A stretch of 64,000 nt of DNA, from the NCBI RefSeq assembly GCF_016894245.1, contig NZ_CP069792.1, positions 620,001 to 684,000 on the forward strand, written 5' to 3'. Shown here one piece after another: positions 53,643 to 63,265 of the stretch. The translations under genes and the position numbers were made by a program. The stretch comes from Corynebacterium kroppenstedtii (GTDB taxonomy: Bacteria; Actinomycetota; Actinomycetes; Mycobacteriales; Mycobacteriaceae). The stretch's first letter is position 1, and every line of letters starts with the position of its first letter. The notes under the pieces were generated by a model. It searched no databases, had not been told where the DNA came from, and worked only from the letters and a program-made list of their open reading frames with translations.

Positions 53643-55931
53643 ATGGCCACGAGGGATCCCGAACAACATTCATCCGGCACTGTTACCGCCGGATATGAGG
53701 GTGAAAAGAAGCCTGCCACAGATAAAGCAGCACAGTCCGTGAGCACGCGGCCCTCCGCTATTACCTCGTGGATGAGCGCACTCTCTGTCGCTGTGATCTT
53801 CGCTATCGGCGGGTGGCAGCGACGGTGGATGAGCGACGACGGACTCATCGTCCTGCGGACCGTTCGTAATCTTCTCGCTGGTAACGGCCCTGTTTTTAAT
53901 GCGGGCGAACGCGTCGAGGCCAATACATCCGTTATGTGGCAATACATCATTTACGGCATTGCCACAGTCTCATCAGCGCGCCTAGAGACCATAGCTATCT
54001 ACACAGGTCTGTTTTTCTCAGTCCTCGCGGTCACGATCGCTGCTATGGGTTCGGCTGCTCTTCACCGTTCCCCCGGGGTTCTGTTTGTTCCCTGTGGGCT
54101 ACTGCTCTATATCTGTCTCCCGCCTGCGCGCGACTTCGCGACCTCGGGACTGGAATGGGGGCTCTCCATCTTCTGGATAGCTGTGCTGTGGTTCCTGATG
54201 GCGCACTGGGACGCCGCTCGTCACTGGGCATATCCAGGAAGCGGATCAGTAAGCAATTCCCGGAGCCACCAGGGGCGCCAGGGACACCTTCCCCGCTGGA
54301 GCTATGCCCTTGCATTCTGGGCCGGGTTGAGCTGGCTAGTCCGTCCCGAGTTAGCACTCTACGGAGCTGCCACCATCGTCGTCCTCCTTGTTATTCACCG
54401 ACGCTGGACCATTCTCGCGTGGGCAGTTCCGCTTCCCTTTCTCTACGAGATTTTTCGGGCAGGCTATTACGGCCTATTGGTCCCCAACACTGCGATTGCG
54501 AAATCGGCCTCCGGCTCCGACTGGAAACAGGGCTGGCGCTATGTCCTCGATTTCGCTAACCCGTATTGGCTATGGCTCATTATTCCTATTGCGATCATCG
54601 TCGGTATCGCACTGTTCCGGGTCGACGGACGCCACGCCCCACTCCCTGTCATCATCATGGTGTCGTGCGGGGTACTACATGTGCTATACATCATCAGAAT
54701 CGGTGGTGATTTCATGCACGGACGCATGTGCCTTCTCCCATTGTTCGCCCTGGTCATGCCCATCGCTGTTGTCCCCATCCGCTACGCCTCTGCATCATCC
54801 AAACGAACGCAATCAGCGACGTGGGACGGGAGCTCGCGGCACAATCATCACGGCCGTCTCCTCGTGGCACAACAACCGCTGGCGACGTCGGCAATCATCA
54901 TCATTGCAGGATGCGCAAGCATGGGAATATGGGGAATTGTCCGTCTATGCGCCGGCCACCCCTTTACCCAGCCGACTACAGTCGCAGATTTTAAGCACCT
55001 CGATATAGTAGATGAACGCGAATTCTGGACTGCCTTCACAGGGCACTCAGCGCATGACCCGCTCACCAAAGCGGAAGATTTCTTGGCTGCCCCCACGATG
55101 ATCAACTACACGGCCTCGCTCGAAGGGTCTATTCCCCACTTAGAAAACTCTACTCATAGCGAAAACCCAGATAAGGGTGTAACTCCCGAAGGCTTCCACG
55201 TCCAGCCCCTTGCATCTATCCCCACCCACCCGTACAAAGACATACGATCCGTCTGGACTCCCCTCCCCAACTTCACCAGCCCTGAACAGAAGCAAGCGTT
55301 GTCGAAATTTGGCAAAAAGTCATCACGCGTCGATGCCACCACAAGTCACTCCGACGACGACCTCCGCACGGCAAGCGGGCTAGATAACAGCCCCGTCACG
55401 GTCTCCTACATCAACCTCGGGATGACCAGCATGAACGCGCCACTTGACGTCCGAGTGGTCGACCCCATGGGGTTGGCGAACCCACTCGCTGCCCGCCAAT
55501 CGCGACAAGCCAACGCGCGCATCGGCCACGACAAATCACTACCCTTGTATTGGCAACTGGCCGACACTGCGGTTCCGGTGACTGACACGCCATTTTGGGA
55601 GAGCGAAAAGAAGGTCCACGCCGCGCGAATCGCGCTCCATGATTCCGACTTTGTCTCACTATTCGAGGCATACCGCTCACCAATGTCACTATCCCGGTTC
55701 GTGAAAAACATCGGATTCGCCCTAACCCAAGGACATTCACTCACGTTCTCGTCGAAACCCAGTGACTACACCACAAACACCACCACAGAGGACACACAAC
55801 CCAATTCCGTCCCCGTCATTCAATGGGGGCACAGAACCAAACTCGACAGCGGACAACGCTTACCCCGTTCTCTACACCCTGATTACATCCCGCCCGCCAC
55901 AACTGTCTTCCGCGACGCAATGACAACCTGA
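53643..55931 (+). CDS. aftB: AftB-like terminal arabinofuranosyltransferase (ZomB-annotated family)
   Basis: The 762-residue GT-C membrane protein matches the AftB family, which adds the terminal beta-(1,2)-arabinofuranose to arabinogalactan and lipoarabinomannan using decaprenyl-phosphoarabinose. The N-terminal catalytic loop has WMSDDGLIVLRTVRNLLAGN (the double Asp) and VFNAGERVEANTSVMWQYII; around ten membrane helices follow up to residue ~440 and then a ~320-residue outside domain. The double-Asp loop and NxxRVE pattern are good evidence. An AftB implies that this organism has arabinogalactan. No ribosome-binding site is clear before ATG 53643. Confidence 0.82.
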   Translation: MATRDPEQHSSGTVTAGYEGEKKPATDKAAQSVSTRPSAITSWMSALSVAVIFAIGGWQRRWMSDDGLIVLRTVRNLLAGNGPVFNAGERVEANTSVMWQYIIYGIATVSSARLETIAIYTGLFFSVLAVTIAAMGSAALHRSPGVLFVPCGLLLYICLPPARDFATSGLEWGLSIFWIAVLWFLMAHWDAARHWAYPGSGSVSNSRSHQGRQGHLPRWSYALAFWAGLSWLVRPELALYGAATIVVLLVIHRRWTILAWAVPLPFLYEIFRAGYYGLLVPNTAIAKSASGSDWKQGWRYVLDFANPYWLWLIIPIAIIVGIALFRVDGRHAPLPVIIMVSCGVLHVLYIIRIGGDFMHGRMCLLPLFALVMPIAVVPIRYASASSKRTQSATWDGSSRHNHHGRLLVAQQPLATSAIIIIAGCASMGIWGIVRLCAGHPFTQPTTVADFKHLDIVDEREFWTAFTGHSAHDPLTKAEDFLAAPTMINYTASLEGSIPHLENSTHSENPDKGVTPEGFHVQPLASIPTHPYKDIRSVWTPLPNFTSPEQKQALSKFGKKSSRVDATTSHSDDDLRTASGLDNSPVTVSYINLGMTSMNAPLDVRVVDPMGLANPLAARQSRQANARIGHDKSLPLYWQLADTAVPVTDTPFWESEKKVHAARIALHDSDFVSLFEAYRSPMSLSRFVKNIGFALTQGHSLTFSSKPSDYTTNTTTEDTQPNSVPVIQWGHRTKLDSGQRLPRSLHPDYIPPATTVFRDAMTT

Positions 55932-55991
55932 CAACGCCACACCCCTGCCCATACGCTCGCACAACCACAACACATATCCTTAGGCTTATAA

Positions 55992-56759
55992 ATGTCTTCC
56001 ACTCCAGCCGACGCCAACGTCCCGATAGCCCGCGCAGATGCCATCTCCAAGTACTACGGCAAAGGCGACACCCGCGTCACTGCACTTGATTCCGTCTCCG
56101 TCGAATTCCGAACCGGAGAATTCACCGCCATCATGGGCCCCTCCGGATCCGGAAAATCCACACTCATGCACTGCATGGCCGGGCTCGACTCTGTTAGCGA
56201 AGGCTCCACCTTCGTCGGCGATACAGACCTCTCCACTCTGAACGACAAACAACTCACCCGGCTCCGACGCGACCGCATTGGCTTCGTCTTCCAGTCCTTC
56301 AATCTGGTCCCGACACTCACTGCCTCAGAGAACATCACTCTGCCCATGAACATCGGTGGCCACCGCGTCGACAAGGAATGGTTCACACACATCGTCACGG
56401 CATTCGGCCTCACCTCGCGTCTCGACCACCGGCCCTCCGAACTCTCCGGCGGGCAGCAACAACGCGTTGCCTGTGCCCGCGCACTCATCGGCCGGCCCGA
56501 CATTATCTTCGGCGACGAACCCACCGGCAATCTCGATTCCAACTCGTCCACCGAGGTTCTGACCACCCTCCGATCCGTCGTCGACGAGTACAACCAAACG
56601 GTTGTCATCGTTACCCACGATCCCCGAGCGGCCTCCTACGCGGACCGAGTGATCTTCCTCACCGACGGGCATATCGTCGATGAACTCACCAACCCAACCA
56701 CCGAATCCATCCTCACCACCATGGCCACCATCGATAATCCAGATAACCAGGCCTCATGA
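55992..56759 (+). CDS. MacB-type ABC transporter ATP-binding protein
   Basis: The 255-residue ATPase has Walker A GPSGSGKST (about 55), Q-loop FVFQSFNLVPTLTASENI, signature LSGGQQQRVACARAL, Walker B IIFGDEPTGNLDS and the switch His in VIVTHD. It belongs to the LolD/MacB type, which powers export or mechanotransmission rather than import. It overlaps the permease gene as ATGA. The start ATG has no clear ribosome-binding site but TATAAATG upstream may fit a near-leaderless message. Confidence 0.93.
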   Translation: MSSTPADANVPIARADAISKYYGKGDTRVTALDSVSVEFRTGEFTAIMGPSGSGKSTLMHCMAGLDSVSEGSTFVGDTDLSTLNDKQLTRLRRDRIGFVFQSFNLVPTLTASENITLPMNIGGHRVDKEWFTHIVTAFGLTSRLDHRPSELSGGQQQRVACARALIGRPDIIFGDEPTGNLDSNSSTEVLTTLRSVVDEYNQTVVIVTHDPRAASYADRVIFLTDGHIVDELTNPTTESILTTMATIDNPDNQAS

Positions 56760-59374
56760 ACACACCAGCCACGCCCAACAATCAGCTGCGCCACCATCCC
56801 ATGTGGACGCTCTCCTTTCGAAACCTCCGTGCGCACAAGGTTCGGCTCGCCCTCACCGTCCTCGCGGTCATCCTCGGTACGGCGTTCGTCTCTGGATCGT
56901 TCATTTTCACCGCCACACTGAATAAAGCGTTCACCGAGATCGTCACCACCATGTACGACGGCGTGGACATCGCCGTCAAACCCGGCGAGGCCACCGATTT
57001 CGCACACCAGCGTGACACCATCAACAACATTCCCGGTGTCCGTGCCACCAACGAAATGACCGACATGAATGTCGCCGTCGCCCATGACGATGGCACCATG
57101 ATCGACACCGGCGGAGCAACAGCACAAATCCTCCCCAACTATCCCGGCGACGACCAAGCCAATACCGCGTGGTCCATTACCGAAGGACACGCACCTACCA
57201 AGTCAGGGGAAGCCACTCTCAACAGCAACGCAGCCGAGAAAAACAACATTTCGCTCGGTGACCACCTCATCGTCGCCACACCCACAATGCGTACCGACGT
57301 CACCATCGTCGGTTTCTATACCACGTCGACCAACTTCGGCGGATGGGCGGGCGTCGCTCTGAACCCCGACCAATTCCGCGAACTCGCCGGCACCAGCATC
57401 AGCTCCTACAACGTCGCTATCACACCCGGCGCGGATAAACAGCAGGTCATGGCGGCCATCTCCAGCACTGTGCCCGGGAGCACAGTCCAAACCGGCGAGG
57501 ACGCATCCAAAGAGATGACGTCGAGTATTTCTAACCAGTTGACCTTCATCAACTACTTCCTTCTGGCGTTCGGGGCGATCGGCCTGATCGTCGGCACGTT
57601 CATCATTGCGAACACGTTTTCCATGATTGTGGCGCAACGAATCCGTGAGTTCTCTCTACTACGTTCACTGGGTGCGTCGCGTGGACAAATCACGCGCTCT
57701 GTGCTCATCGAAGCCCTGATCGTCGGCATTATCGGGTCACTCATCGGCATCGCTGTCGGATTTGGGCTCGTTCATCTTCTTGTTGCGGGGCTCAGCAAAA
57801 CAGGTCTGGACATGCCCGATTCGTCGATACCTCTCACGTGGCAATCGATTGTGTGGCCACTGGTTATTGGCATCATTGTCACACTGGTGAGCGCGTGGGC
57901 GCCCGCCTGGCGGGCGGGCTCCACCCGACCTGTCGAATCGATGAATGCCGCGACGCAATCCGCCCCCTTGCTCCGCCGGACCCTCACCGGGCTCGTCGTC
58001 CTTGGTGGGGGCGCAGCCCTCGCGTGGTGGGGAAGCTACGCCGACGACTTCACAACACGTCACCGCATGATCATCCTCGGTGTCGGAGCCGTGGCCATCA
58101 TCGTGGGTACCCTCGCCGTCTCCGCAGCGCTCTCCCTCCCGCTTGTCAGTGGAATAGGACGCATCCTCGGACTGCCCTGGCGCTCCGTCGGTAAGCTCGC
58201 GGCGACCAACTCGTCAAGAAACCCCCGTCGGACCGCTACTACTGCGTTTGCCCTCACCCTCGGACTCGCCCTCGTGAGTTCCGTCGGCATGATCGGTGCC
58301 TCCATGAAAAGCACCGTATCGGACCTTGTTGACAATGAACTCACAGCGGACCTTGTTGCAACACCACCCGGAGCGGCCACAGGGAGTATGTTTTCTCTCC
58401 CCGGAGGTGTGAACAAGGAGATCGCATCTGTTGATGGTGTCACCGGGGTTGCCCCCTTCTACACCCTGGCCAATGCCACACTCCGAGGAGACGACACGAA
58501 CCGTGGCTATGTGATCTTCACCCCCGACAATCCACACAACTACATCGATCTCAACATGAAAAAAGGGAGCGAGGACCTCTCCCGCGGCGGAACTATTATT
58601 CACGCCAGCTTTGCTAAGAAGCACGGCCTCCACGTGGGCGACACCGTCGACATCGACGCGCTTACGGCCACCAGCTCTGAGTCTACCGGCGGGCTTATAC
58701 CCCAAGGGGGAGCGCCCGCCGACGCACACGCCACCTCCACCGTCATCGGGATCATGGACAGCAAACTTTTCCCCACCGCGCTGGTGTCACAGCAGGATAT
58801 CGATAAGATCAGTCCTGATAAACACACGTGGCGCAGTCTCATGACCACGATCCGAACCGACCACGCCATCGACGACACCACGATGCAGAAAAGGATCAAA
58901 GAGAAGGTCAAGCACTACGTCATTGTGCAAGTGCAAACACGGGACGAATTCAAAGGCCAGCAAGCACAACTCGTTAACCAACTTTTATCCATCCTCTATG
59001 GTCTGCTGGCACTATCGGTGGTCATCGCGATTATTGGAATCATCAATACGCTGGCGCTCAGCATTGTTGAACGTCGTCAAGAAATCGGGATGCTTCGTGC
59101 CGTGGGGATGGTGCGCGGGCAAGTACGCCGCATGATCACCCTCGAAAGCATCCAATTGTCCCTCTATGGTGCGATTATTGGGGTCATTATTGGGCTCTAC
59201 ATCGGGTGGATGTTCATGAACGTAATGAAAACGCAAGGCATTACGCAAATTGTCATTCCGTGGGAACAGATCATCGCCATGCTCATCGCATCTGCCGTCG
59301 TTGGCATCATCGCTGCGGTCTGGCCTGGCATACGCGCCTCGCGCATTAGCCCACTCGACGCCATCGCCGATTAA
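56756..59374 (+). CDS. FtsX-like ABC transporter permease
   Basis: The 872-residue permease partners the preceding ATPase. It has one N-terminal helix (about 22-42), a first periplasm-side domain (about 45-255), three helices with an FtsX domain (about 260-395), a further helix pair, a second outer domain (about 500-700) and a final three-helix FtsX domain with IINTLALSIVERRQEIGMLR near 760. Two FtsX units in one chain are common in actinobacteria. Substrates could be antimicrobial compounds, lipids or lipoproteins. Confidence 0.92.
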   Translation: MNTPATPNNQLRHHPMWTLSFRNLRAHKVRLALTVLAVILGTAFVSGSFIFTATLNKAFTEIVTTMYDGVDIAVKPGEATDFAHQRDTINNIPGVRATNEMTDMNVAVAHDDGTMIDTGGATAQILPNYPGDDQANTAWSITEGHAPTKSGEATLNSNAAEKNNISLGDHLIVATPTMRTDVTIVGFYTTSTNFGGWAGVALNPDQFRELAGTSISSYNVAITPGADKQQVMAAISSTVPGSTVQTGEDASKEMTSSISNQLTFINYFLLAFGAIGLIVGTFIIANTFSMIVAQRIREFSLLRSLGASRGQITRSVLIEALIVGIIGSLIGIAVGFGLVHLLVAGLSKTGLDMPDSSIPLTWQSIVWPLVIGIIVTLVSAWAPAWRAGSTRPVESMNAATQSAPLLRRTLTGLVVLGGGAALAWWGSYADDFTTRHRMIILGVGAVAIIVGTLAVSAALSLPLVSGIGRILGLPWRSVGKLAATNSSRNPRRTATTAFALTLGLALVSSVGMIGASMKSTVSDLVDNELTADLVATPPGAATGSMFSLPGGVNKEIASVDGVTGVAPFYTLANATLRGDDTNRGYVIFTPDNPHNYIDLNMKKGSEDLSRGGTIIHASFAKKHGLHVGDTVDIDALTATSSESTGGLIPQGGAPADAHATSTVIGIMDSKLFPTALVSQQDIDKISPDKHTWRSLMTTIRTDHAIDDTTMQKRIKEKVKHYVIVQVQTRDEFKGQQAQLVNQLLSILYGLLALSVVIAIIGIINTLALSIVERRQEIGMLRAVGMVRGQVRRMITLESIQLSLYGAIIGVIIGLYIGWMFMNVMKTQGITQIVIPWEQIIAMLIASAVVGIIAAVWPGIRASRISPLDAIAD

Positions 59375-59534
59375 AAAGGGAGCGAAAGTCATTGTGACGA
59401 TGTTATTGAATCTCACAATAACTAATTAGTGATGAAACTCGGCGATGAATTCGACAGCAGAGGTTTCATTAGGGAAGTTTCACCCCGAGAGCCGAGTTTT
59501 GGCCCCCATTTGTCAACAAATATGTACAGGTCAA

Positions 59535-60352
59535 TCAGGGGCATAACGATTGCCACTCATTAAGGTCATTGAGGAATGAATCTCTGTCATCACAGTAGAT
59601 CTCAAAAGAAGAAGCTCTTATGCACCCTTTGTGAAGATCTTCTACTAAGACTGGGGGCTCTACCTCAAGCTTCACATTGACTTCACTCAGAACAGGGACC
59701 CTAAGGTGACCATTTTCATCTAATGTTATATCTCCTCCTTGTCCTGCGCTTATGGGTTTAGCGCTCCTCAAGTGTGACCACGGTATCTCACAAATAAGCC
59801 TTTTCCCGTATCGGATGACTACTCCCTGGTGAGTTATAAAGTGTGGTCTGTTCCGGACGGACACGTAAAAGCCAGACAGAAGAACGACAGCGTAAATACT
59901 GATAATGAGAAAAAGATATCGCCAAAAACTTTGAGAAACAGCCAGATGAACGACGATAATTTCTACGACACTCAGACCTAAAACCATAAAGACCAGAGTT
60001 CGAAGATTTTTATGGACGGTATAGACCCTGCTGCCATCGTGAGTACCACTAAGGGGCCTAAAGATACTGGGGCAGAAACAAGGTAGCCAACCTCTGAGAC
60101 AAGTAGCGCTAACGCTTTACGGGGTACCCCAAATCTCCGGGCCGTCGTAGGAAGCGACGCTGCCCACGCGCCTTGACTGTTGCGATAATCCCGCCACATA
60201 CCCCCATAAAGCAACGAGAGCGCTACGCCAACCAAGCCAATGGGGACGAGCGCCCACCAGCTCGCCAAGCCCACCCCCGTATTGACGAGAACGAGTACTG
60301 CTATCTCGGAAATGAGAGCACCCGCAACAAGCACTCTGAAAGCTGCCTTCAT
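59535..60352 (-). pseudogene. Frameshifted PH-like membrane protein
   Basis: Two overlapping minus-strand frames, 60352-59978 and 59987-59535, together look like one known type of actinobacterial membrane protein: an N-terminal helix pair (VLVAGALISEIAVLVLVNTG), a middle part with FGVPRKALALLVSEVGYL, then in the other frame a region DGSRVYTVHKNLRTLVF leading without break into VLGLSVVEIIVVHLAVSQ and a PH-like domain (RNRPHFITHQGVVIRYGKRL). That coherent sequence lies upstream of the second frame's only ATG, so a one-base shift near 60010-60080 is the best explanation. The first frame begins at ATG 60352, after a 10-base G tract (see findings). It lies just downstream of the dipeptide ABC genes. 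Confidence 0.65.
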
Positions 60353-60355
60353 TTA

Positions 60356-60365
60356 CCCCCCCCCC
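60356..60365. repeat. Homopolymer of ten C (G on the coding strand)
   Basis: Ten consecutive C on the plus strand. On the minus strand the G tract lies four bases before ATG 60352, in the ribosome-binding-site position. Confidence 0.9.
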
Positions 60366-60405
60366 ACTACAAGGCAGGTACATGACCAAAGAAAAGCCGC
60401 ACCCG

Positions 60406-62205
60406 CTACGCACCGCCCAGGTCGATACTCCCGCCCGGGATCGAATCAATCAGGCTACGCGTGTACTCCTCACGCGGATGGTCGAACAGCTCATCCGTCG
60501 TTCCGCGCTCCACCAGACGCCCCTGGCGCATCACCAGCACGTCGTCGGCAATCTGCTTCACCACCGCAAGATCATGGGTGATGAACAAATAGCTCAATCC
60601 CATCTCTGCCTGCAGCTCATTCAATAGGTTCAGGATCTGCGATTGCACCAGCACGTCCAGGGCAGACACCGCCTCATCGCAGATGACGACATCGGGATCC
60701 AGGGCCAATGCGCGCGCAATTGCAACGCGCTGCCGCTGACCACCCGATAGTTCCGACGGGAACCTGTGCATCATCGCCGCCGGCATGGCCACACGGTCCA
60801 ACAATTCGCGAACCTTCTTTTCGCGGCTCGCACGATTCCCAATCTTGTGAATCTTCAGCGGCTCCGCGATCGTGTTGAATACCGAATACATCGGATCAAT
60901 CGACCCAAACGGGTTCTGAAAAATAGGCTGCACCCTGCGTCGGAAAGCAAGCTCTTGCTTTCGGTTCAAAGCGGTGACATCGCGCCCATTAAACGTGACC
61001 GAACCCCGCGTCGGCTGCAGCAGGCCGAGGATCATCTTCGCCACGGTGGACTTGCCTGAACCAGACTCCCCCACCAGCGCCGTTGTGGTCCCGCGCCGGA
61101 TGTAGAAATTCACATCCGCAGCGGCCGTGAACATGCTCTTCTTCCACGGCGGGCCACCCGGGATCGGAAAGTCCTTCCCCAGGTCGTGGACTTCGATAAT
61201 GTGCTCGACGTCGCCATCCTGCGCCGCGTGCGGCCCCGTGGTGCGCTCATGGGCCCGTTCTTCGGCCTCGTGAGCCACTTTTTCACGCTGTTCGATGACG
61301 TCATGCCGCCGCGCCCGCAACGAGGGAGCCGCCCCCACCAGCTTCTGCGTGTAGGGGTGCCGGGGATCTTGAAGAATCTCCAGCGCAGGGCCAGACTCCA
61401 CAACGCGACCCTGGCTCATCACGACGATCCGATCCGCACGCTCGGCGGCCAAACCGAGGTCGTGCGTAATCAGCATTACCGCTGTCCCCAGTTCATGGGT
61501 CAGCGAATCCAGGTGATCCAAAATGTGCCGCTGCACCGTGACATCCAGTGCCGACGTCGGTTCGTCAGCAATGAGTAATTTCGGGCGTGCCGCCAAACCG
61601 ATCGCAATCAACGCGCGTTGGCGCATACCACCCGAATACTCGTGCGGGTACTGGTTCACGCGCTTGTTAGCGTCGGGAAGTCCAGCTTCGGAAAGCAGCT
61701 CGACAGCCCGCTTGTGGGCAGCGGACCCCGTCGCGACGTTGTTGGCCTTCAAGGCCTCCTTGACTTGAAAACCTACTTTCCACACGGGGTTCAAGTTCGA
61801 CATGGGGTCTTGTGGGACTAAACCGATTTCCGCACCGCGGAGGGCCGCGAGTTCTTTAGGAGACGCGTGTGTGATATCCCGGTCGTCAAAGGTGATGGCC
61901 CCACCTGTGACATGGCCCCCACCGGGAAGCAAACCAATGATGGAATGCGCAGTGGTGGACTTACCAGACCCGGATTCACCGACGATCGCGACAGTTTCCC
62001 CGGGGTAAATGTCGAGGTTAACGCCAAATACCGTTGGTATTGGGTGCTTCTTACCTCCAAAGGCGATATCAACGTCGCGCATGTGCAACAGTGGGCGAGT
62101 ATCATCGCTGGAATTTTGCTTATCGACGGTGTGCCCGCCTTGGTCCGACCTGGTTGCGTCCTCGGATGAAGGCGGACGGTGCGCGGAATGTGGAATCGAT
62201 GTCAT
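60406..62205 (-). CDS. Dipeptide/oligopeptide ABC transporter, fused two-ATPase subunit (DppD-DppF)
   Basis: The 599-residue protein joins two ATPase domains (about 35-290 and 335-590). Each has a Walker A GESGSGKST, and signatures YSGGMRQRALIAIGLA and LSGGQRQRVAIARALA with Walker B LLIADEPTSALD and VVICDEAVSALD. Fused pairs of this kind energise import of peptides, or sometimes nickel, through the DppBC permeases. The ATG overlaps the dppC stop as ATGA. The binding protein is not in the window, and presumably lies beyond its right end before dppB. Confidence 0.93.
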   Translation of the reverse strand: MTSIPHSAHRPPSSEDATRSDQGGHTVDKQNSSDDTRPLLHMRDVDIAFGGKKHPIPTVFGVNLDIYPGETVAIVGESGSGKSTTAHSIIGLLPGGGHVTGGAITFDDRDITHASPKELAALRGAEIGLVPQDPMSNLNPVWKVGFQVKEALKANNVATGSAAHKRAVELLSEAGLPDANKRVNQYPHEYSGGMRQRALIAIGLAARPKLLIADEPTSALDVTVQRHILDHLDSLTHELGTAVMLITHDLGLAAERADRIVVMSQGRVVESGPALEILQDPRHPYTQKLVGAAPSLRARRHDVIEQREKVAHEAEERAHERTTGPHAAQDGDVEHIIEVHDLGKDFPIPGGPPWKKSMFTAAADVNFYIRRGTTTALVGESGSGKSTVAKMILGLLQPTRGSVTFNGRDVTALNRKQELAFRRRVQPIFQNPFGSIDPMYSVFNTIAEPLKIHKIGNRASREKKVRELLDRVAMPAAMMHRFPSELSGGQRQRVAIARALALDPDVVICDEAVSALDVLVQSQILNLLNELQAEMGLSYLFITHDLAVVKQIADDVLVMRQGRLVERGTTDELFDHPREEYTRSLIDSIPGGSIDLGGA

Positions 62206-63265
62206 GAGGCCGTACGCTCCTTCGGGTCGAGGGCATCTTTTAACGCATCGCCCAGCATGATGAAGCCCAGCACTGTGATGGCCAGCGCGCCGGCTGGGTA
62301 AAACAACGTTGCCGGTGCTGCGCGGAGTGTATTTTGTGCTGTGGAGATGTCGTTACCCCACGACACGGTTTCTGGTGGTAAGCCGATGCCTAGGTAAGAC
62401 AGTGTTGCCTCCGCCACGATGTAGATCCCCAGCGATGTCGTTGCCATCACAATGATGGGCGCGAGGCAGTTCGGAATGATGTGGCGCAGCAGAATCTTCC
62501 ACTGCGATAGGCCTAACGCGCGTGAAGCCATCACATAGTCATTGTTTTTTACCGTCATCACGGCTCCGCGCACGATGCGCGCCATTTGCGGCCAACCGAA
62601 GGCGGAGAGAACGAGGATCACGGTGAACGTATTGCGTTCACTGAACAGCTGCATGAGAACGATGCCGGCCAGGATAAGCGGTATCGCGAAGAAAATGTCG
62701 GTCAGCCGGGAGAGCACTGCGTCCAGCCAACCACCGACATAACCGGCAACCGCGCCGATGATGGTTCCAAGAATCGTGATGACAACTGTGACGGACACGC
62801 CTGTCACGACCGAGGCACGCGCACCATACAGCGTGCGGGAGTACACGTCATAGCCCTGTCGAGTGAAACCAAAGGGGTGGGATGCTTGAGGACCTTCCAG
62901 GGACTTGTCTAAGTCGGCAAATTTCGGATCAGTGGAGGTGAAAAGTCCTGGGAAAAGGTAACCAACAATACCGCAAATATAATCACTACCGATACCCAGA
63001 ATAGTGGACGACGGCGTAATCGAGACCAGGCTTCCGACCATGTGCTGAGCGGTTTTTTATCCTCCAAAAGCTCGTCGCGCGATGGCTGGTCTACAGCAAC
63101 GGTTTCAGCTACCCACCGCTCCGTTCGTGACGACGAGCCCAGTGCGGACTCGTGTTTGCCAGCCCCAGCCACTGCTAGGGGATGTGCTCCGCTCGGCGTC
63201 GATGTCTCTTTGTCTGCTCCTTGTGCTGCTGACCTGTGGGCGGGTGTGTTGGATGGGTTAGGCAT
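62202..63265 (-). pseudogene. Dipeptide ABC permease DppC, frameshifted
   Basis: The N-terminal part is in one frame (from ATG 63265, MPNPSNTPAH, through PLSTWSEAWSRLRRRPLFW and the first membrane helix) and the rest in another (from about 62958 down to 62202). Joining at the A/T tract near 62953-62956 gives a normal DppC: helix 1, then LFPGLFTSTDPKFADLDKSL, the helix bundle, and the ATPase-coupling loop SRALGLSQWKILLRHIIPN. An undamaged gene would be ~354 residues. Its start overlaps the dppB stop. Either the gene is broken, or one base is missing in the sequence. Confidence 0.8.
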
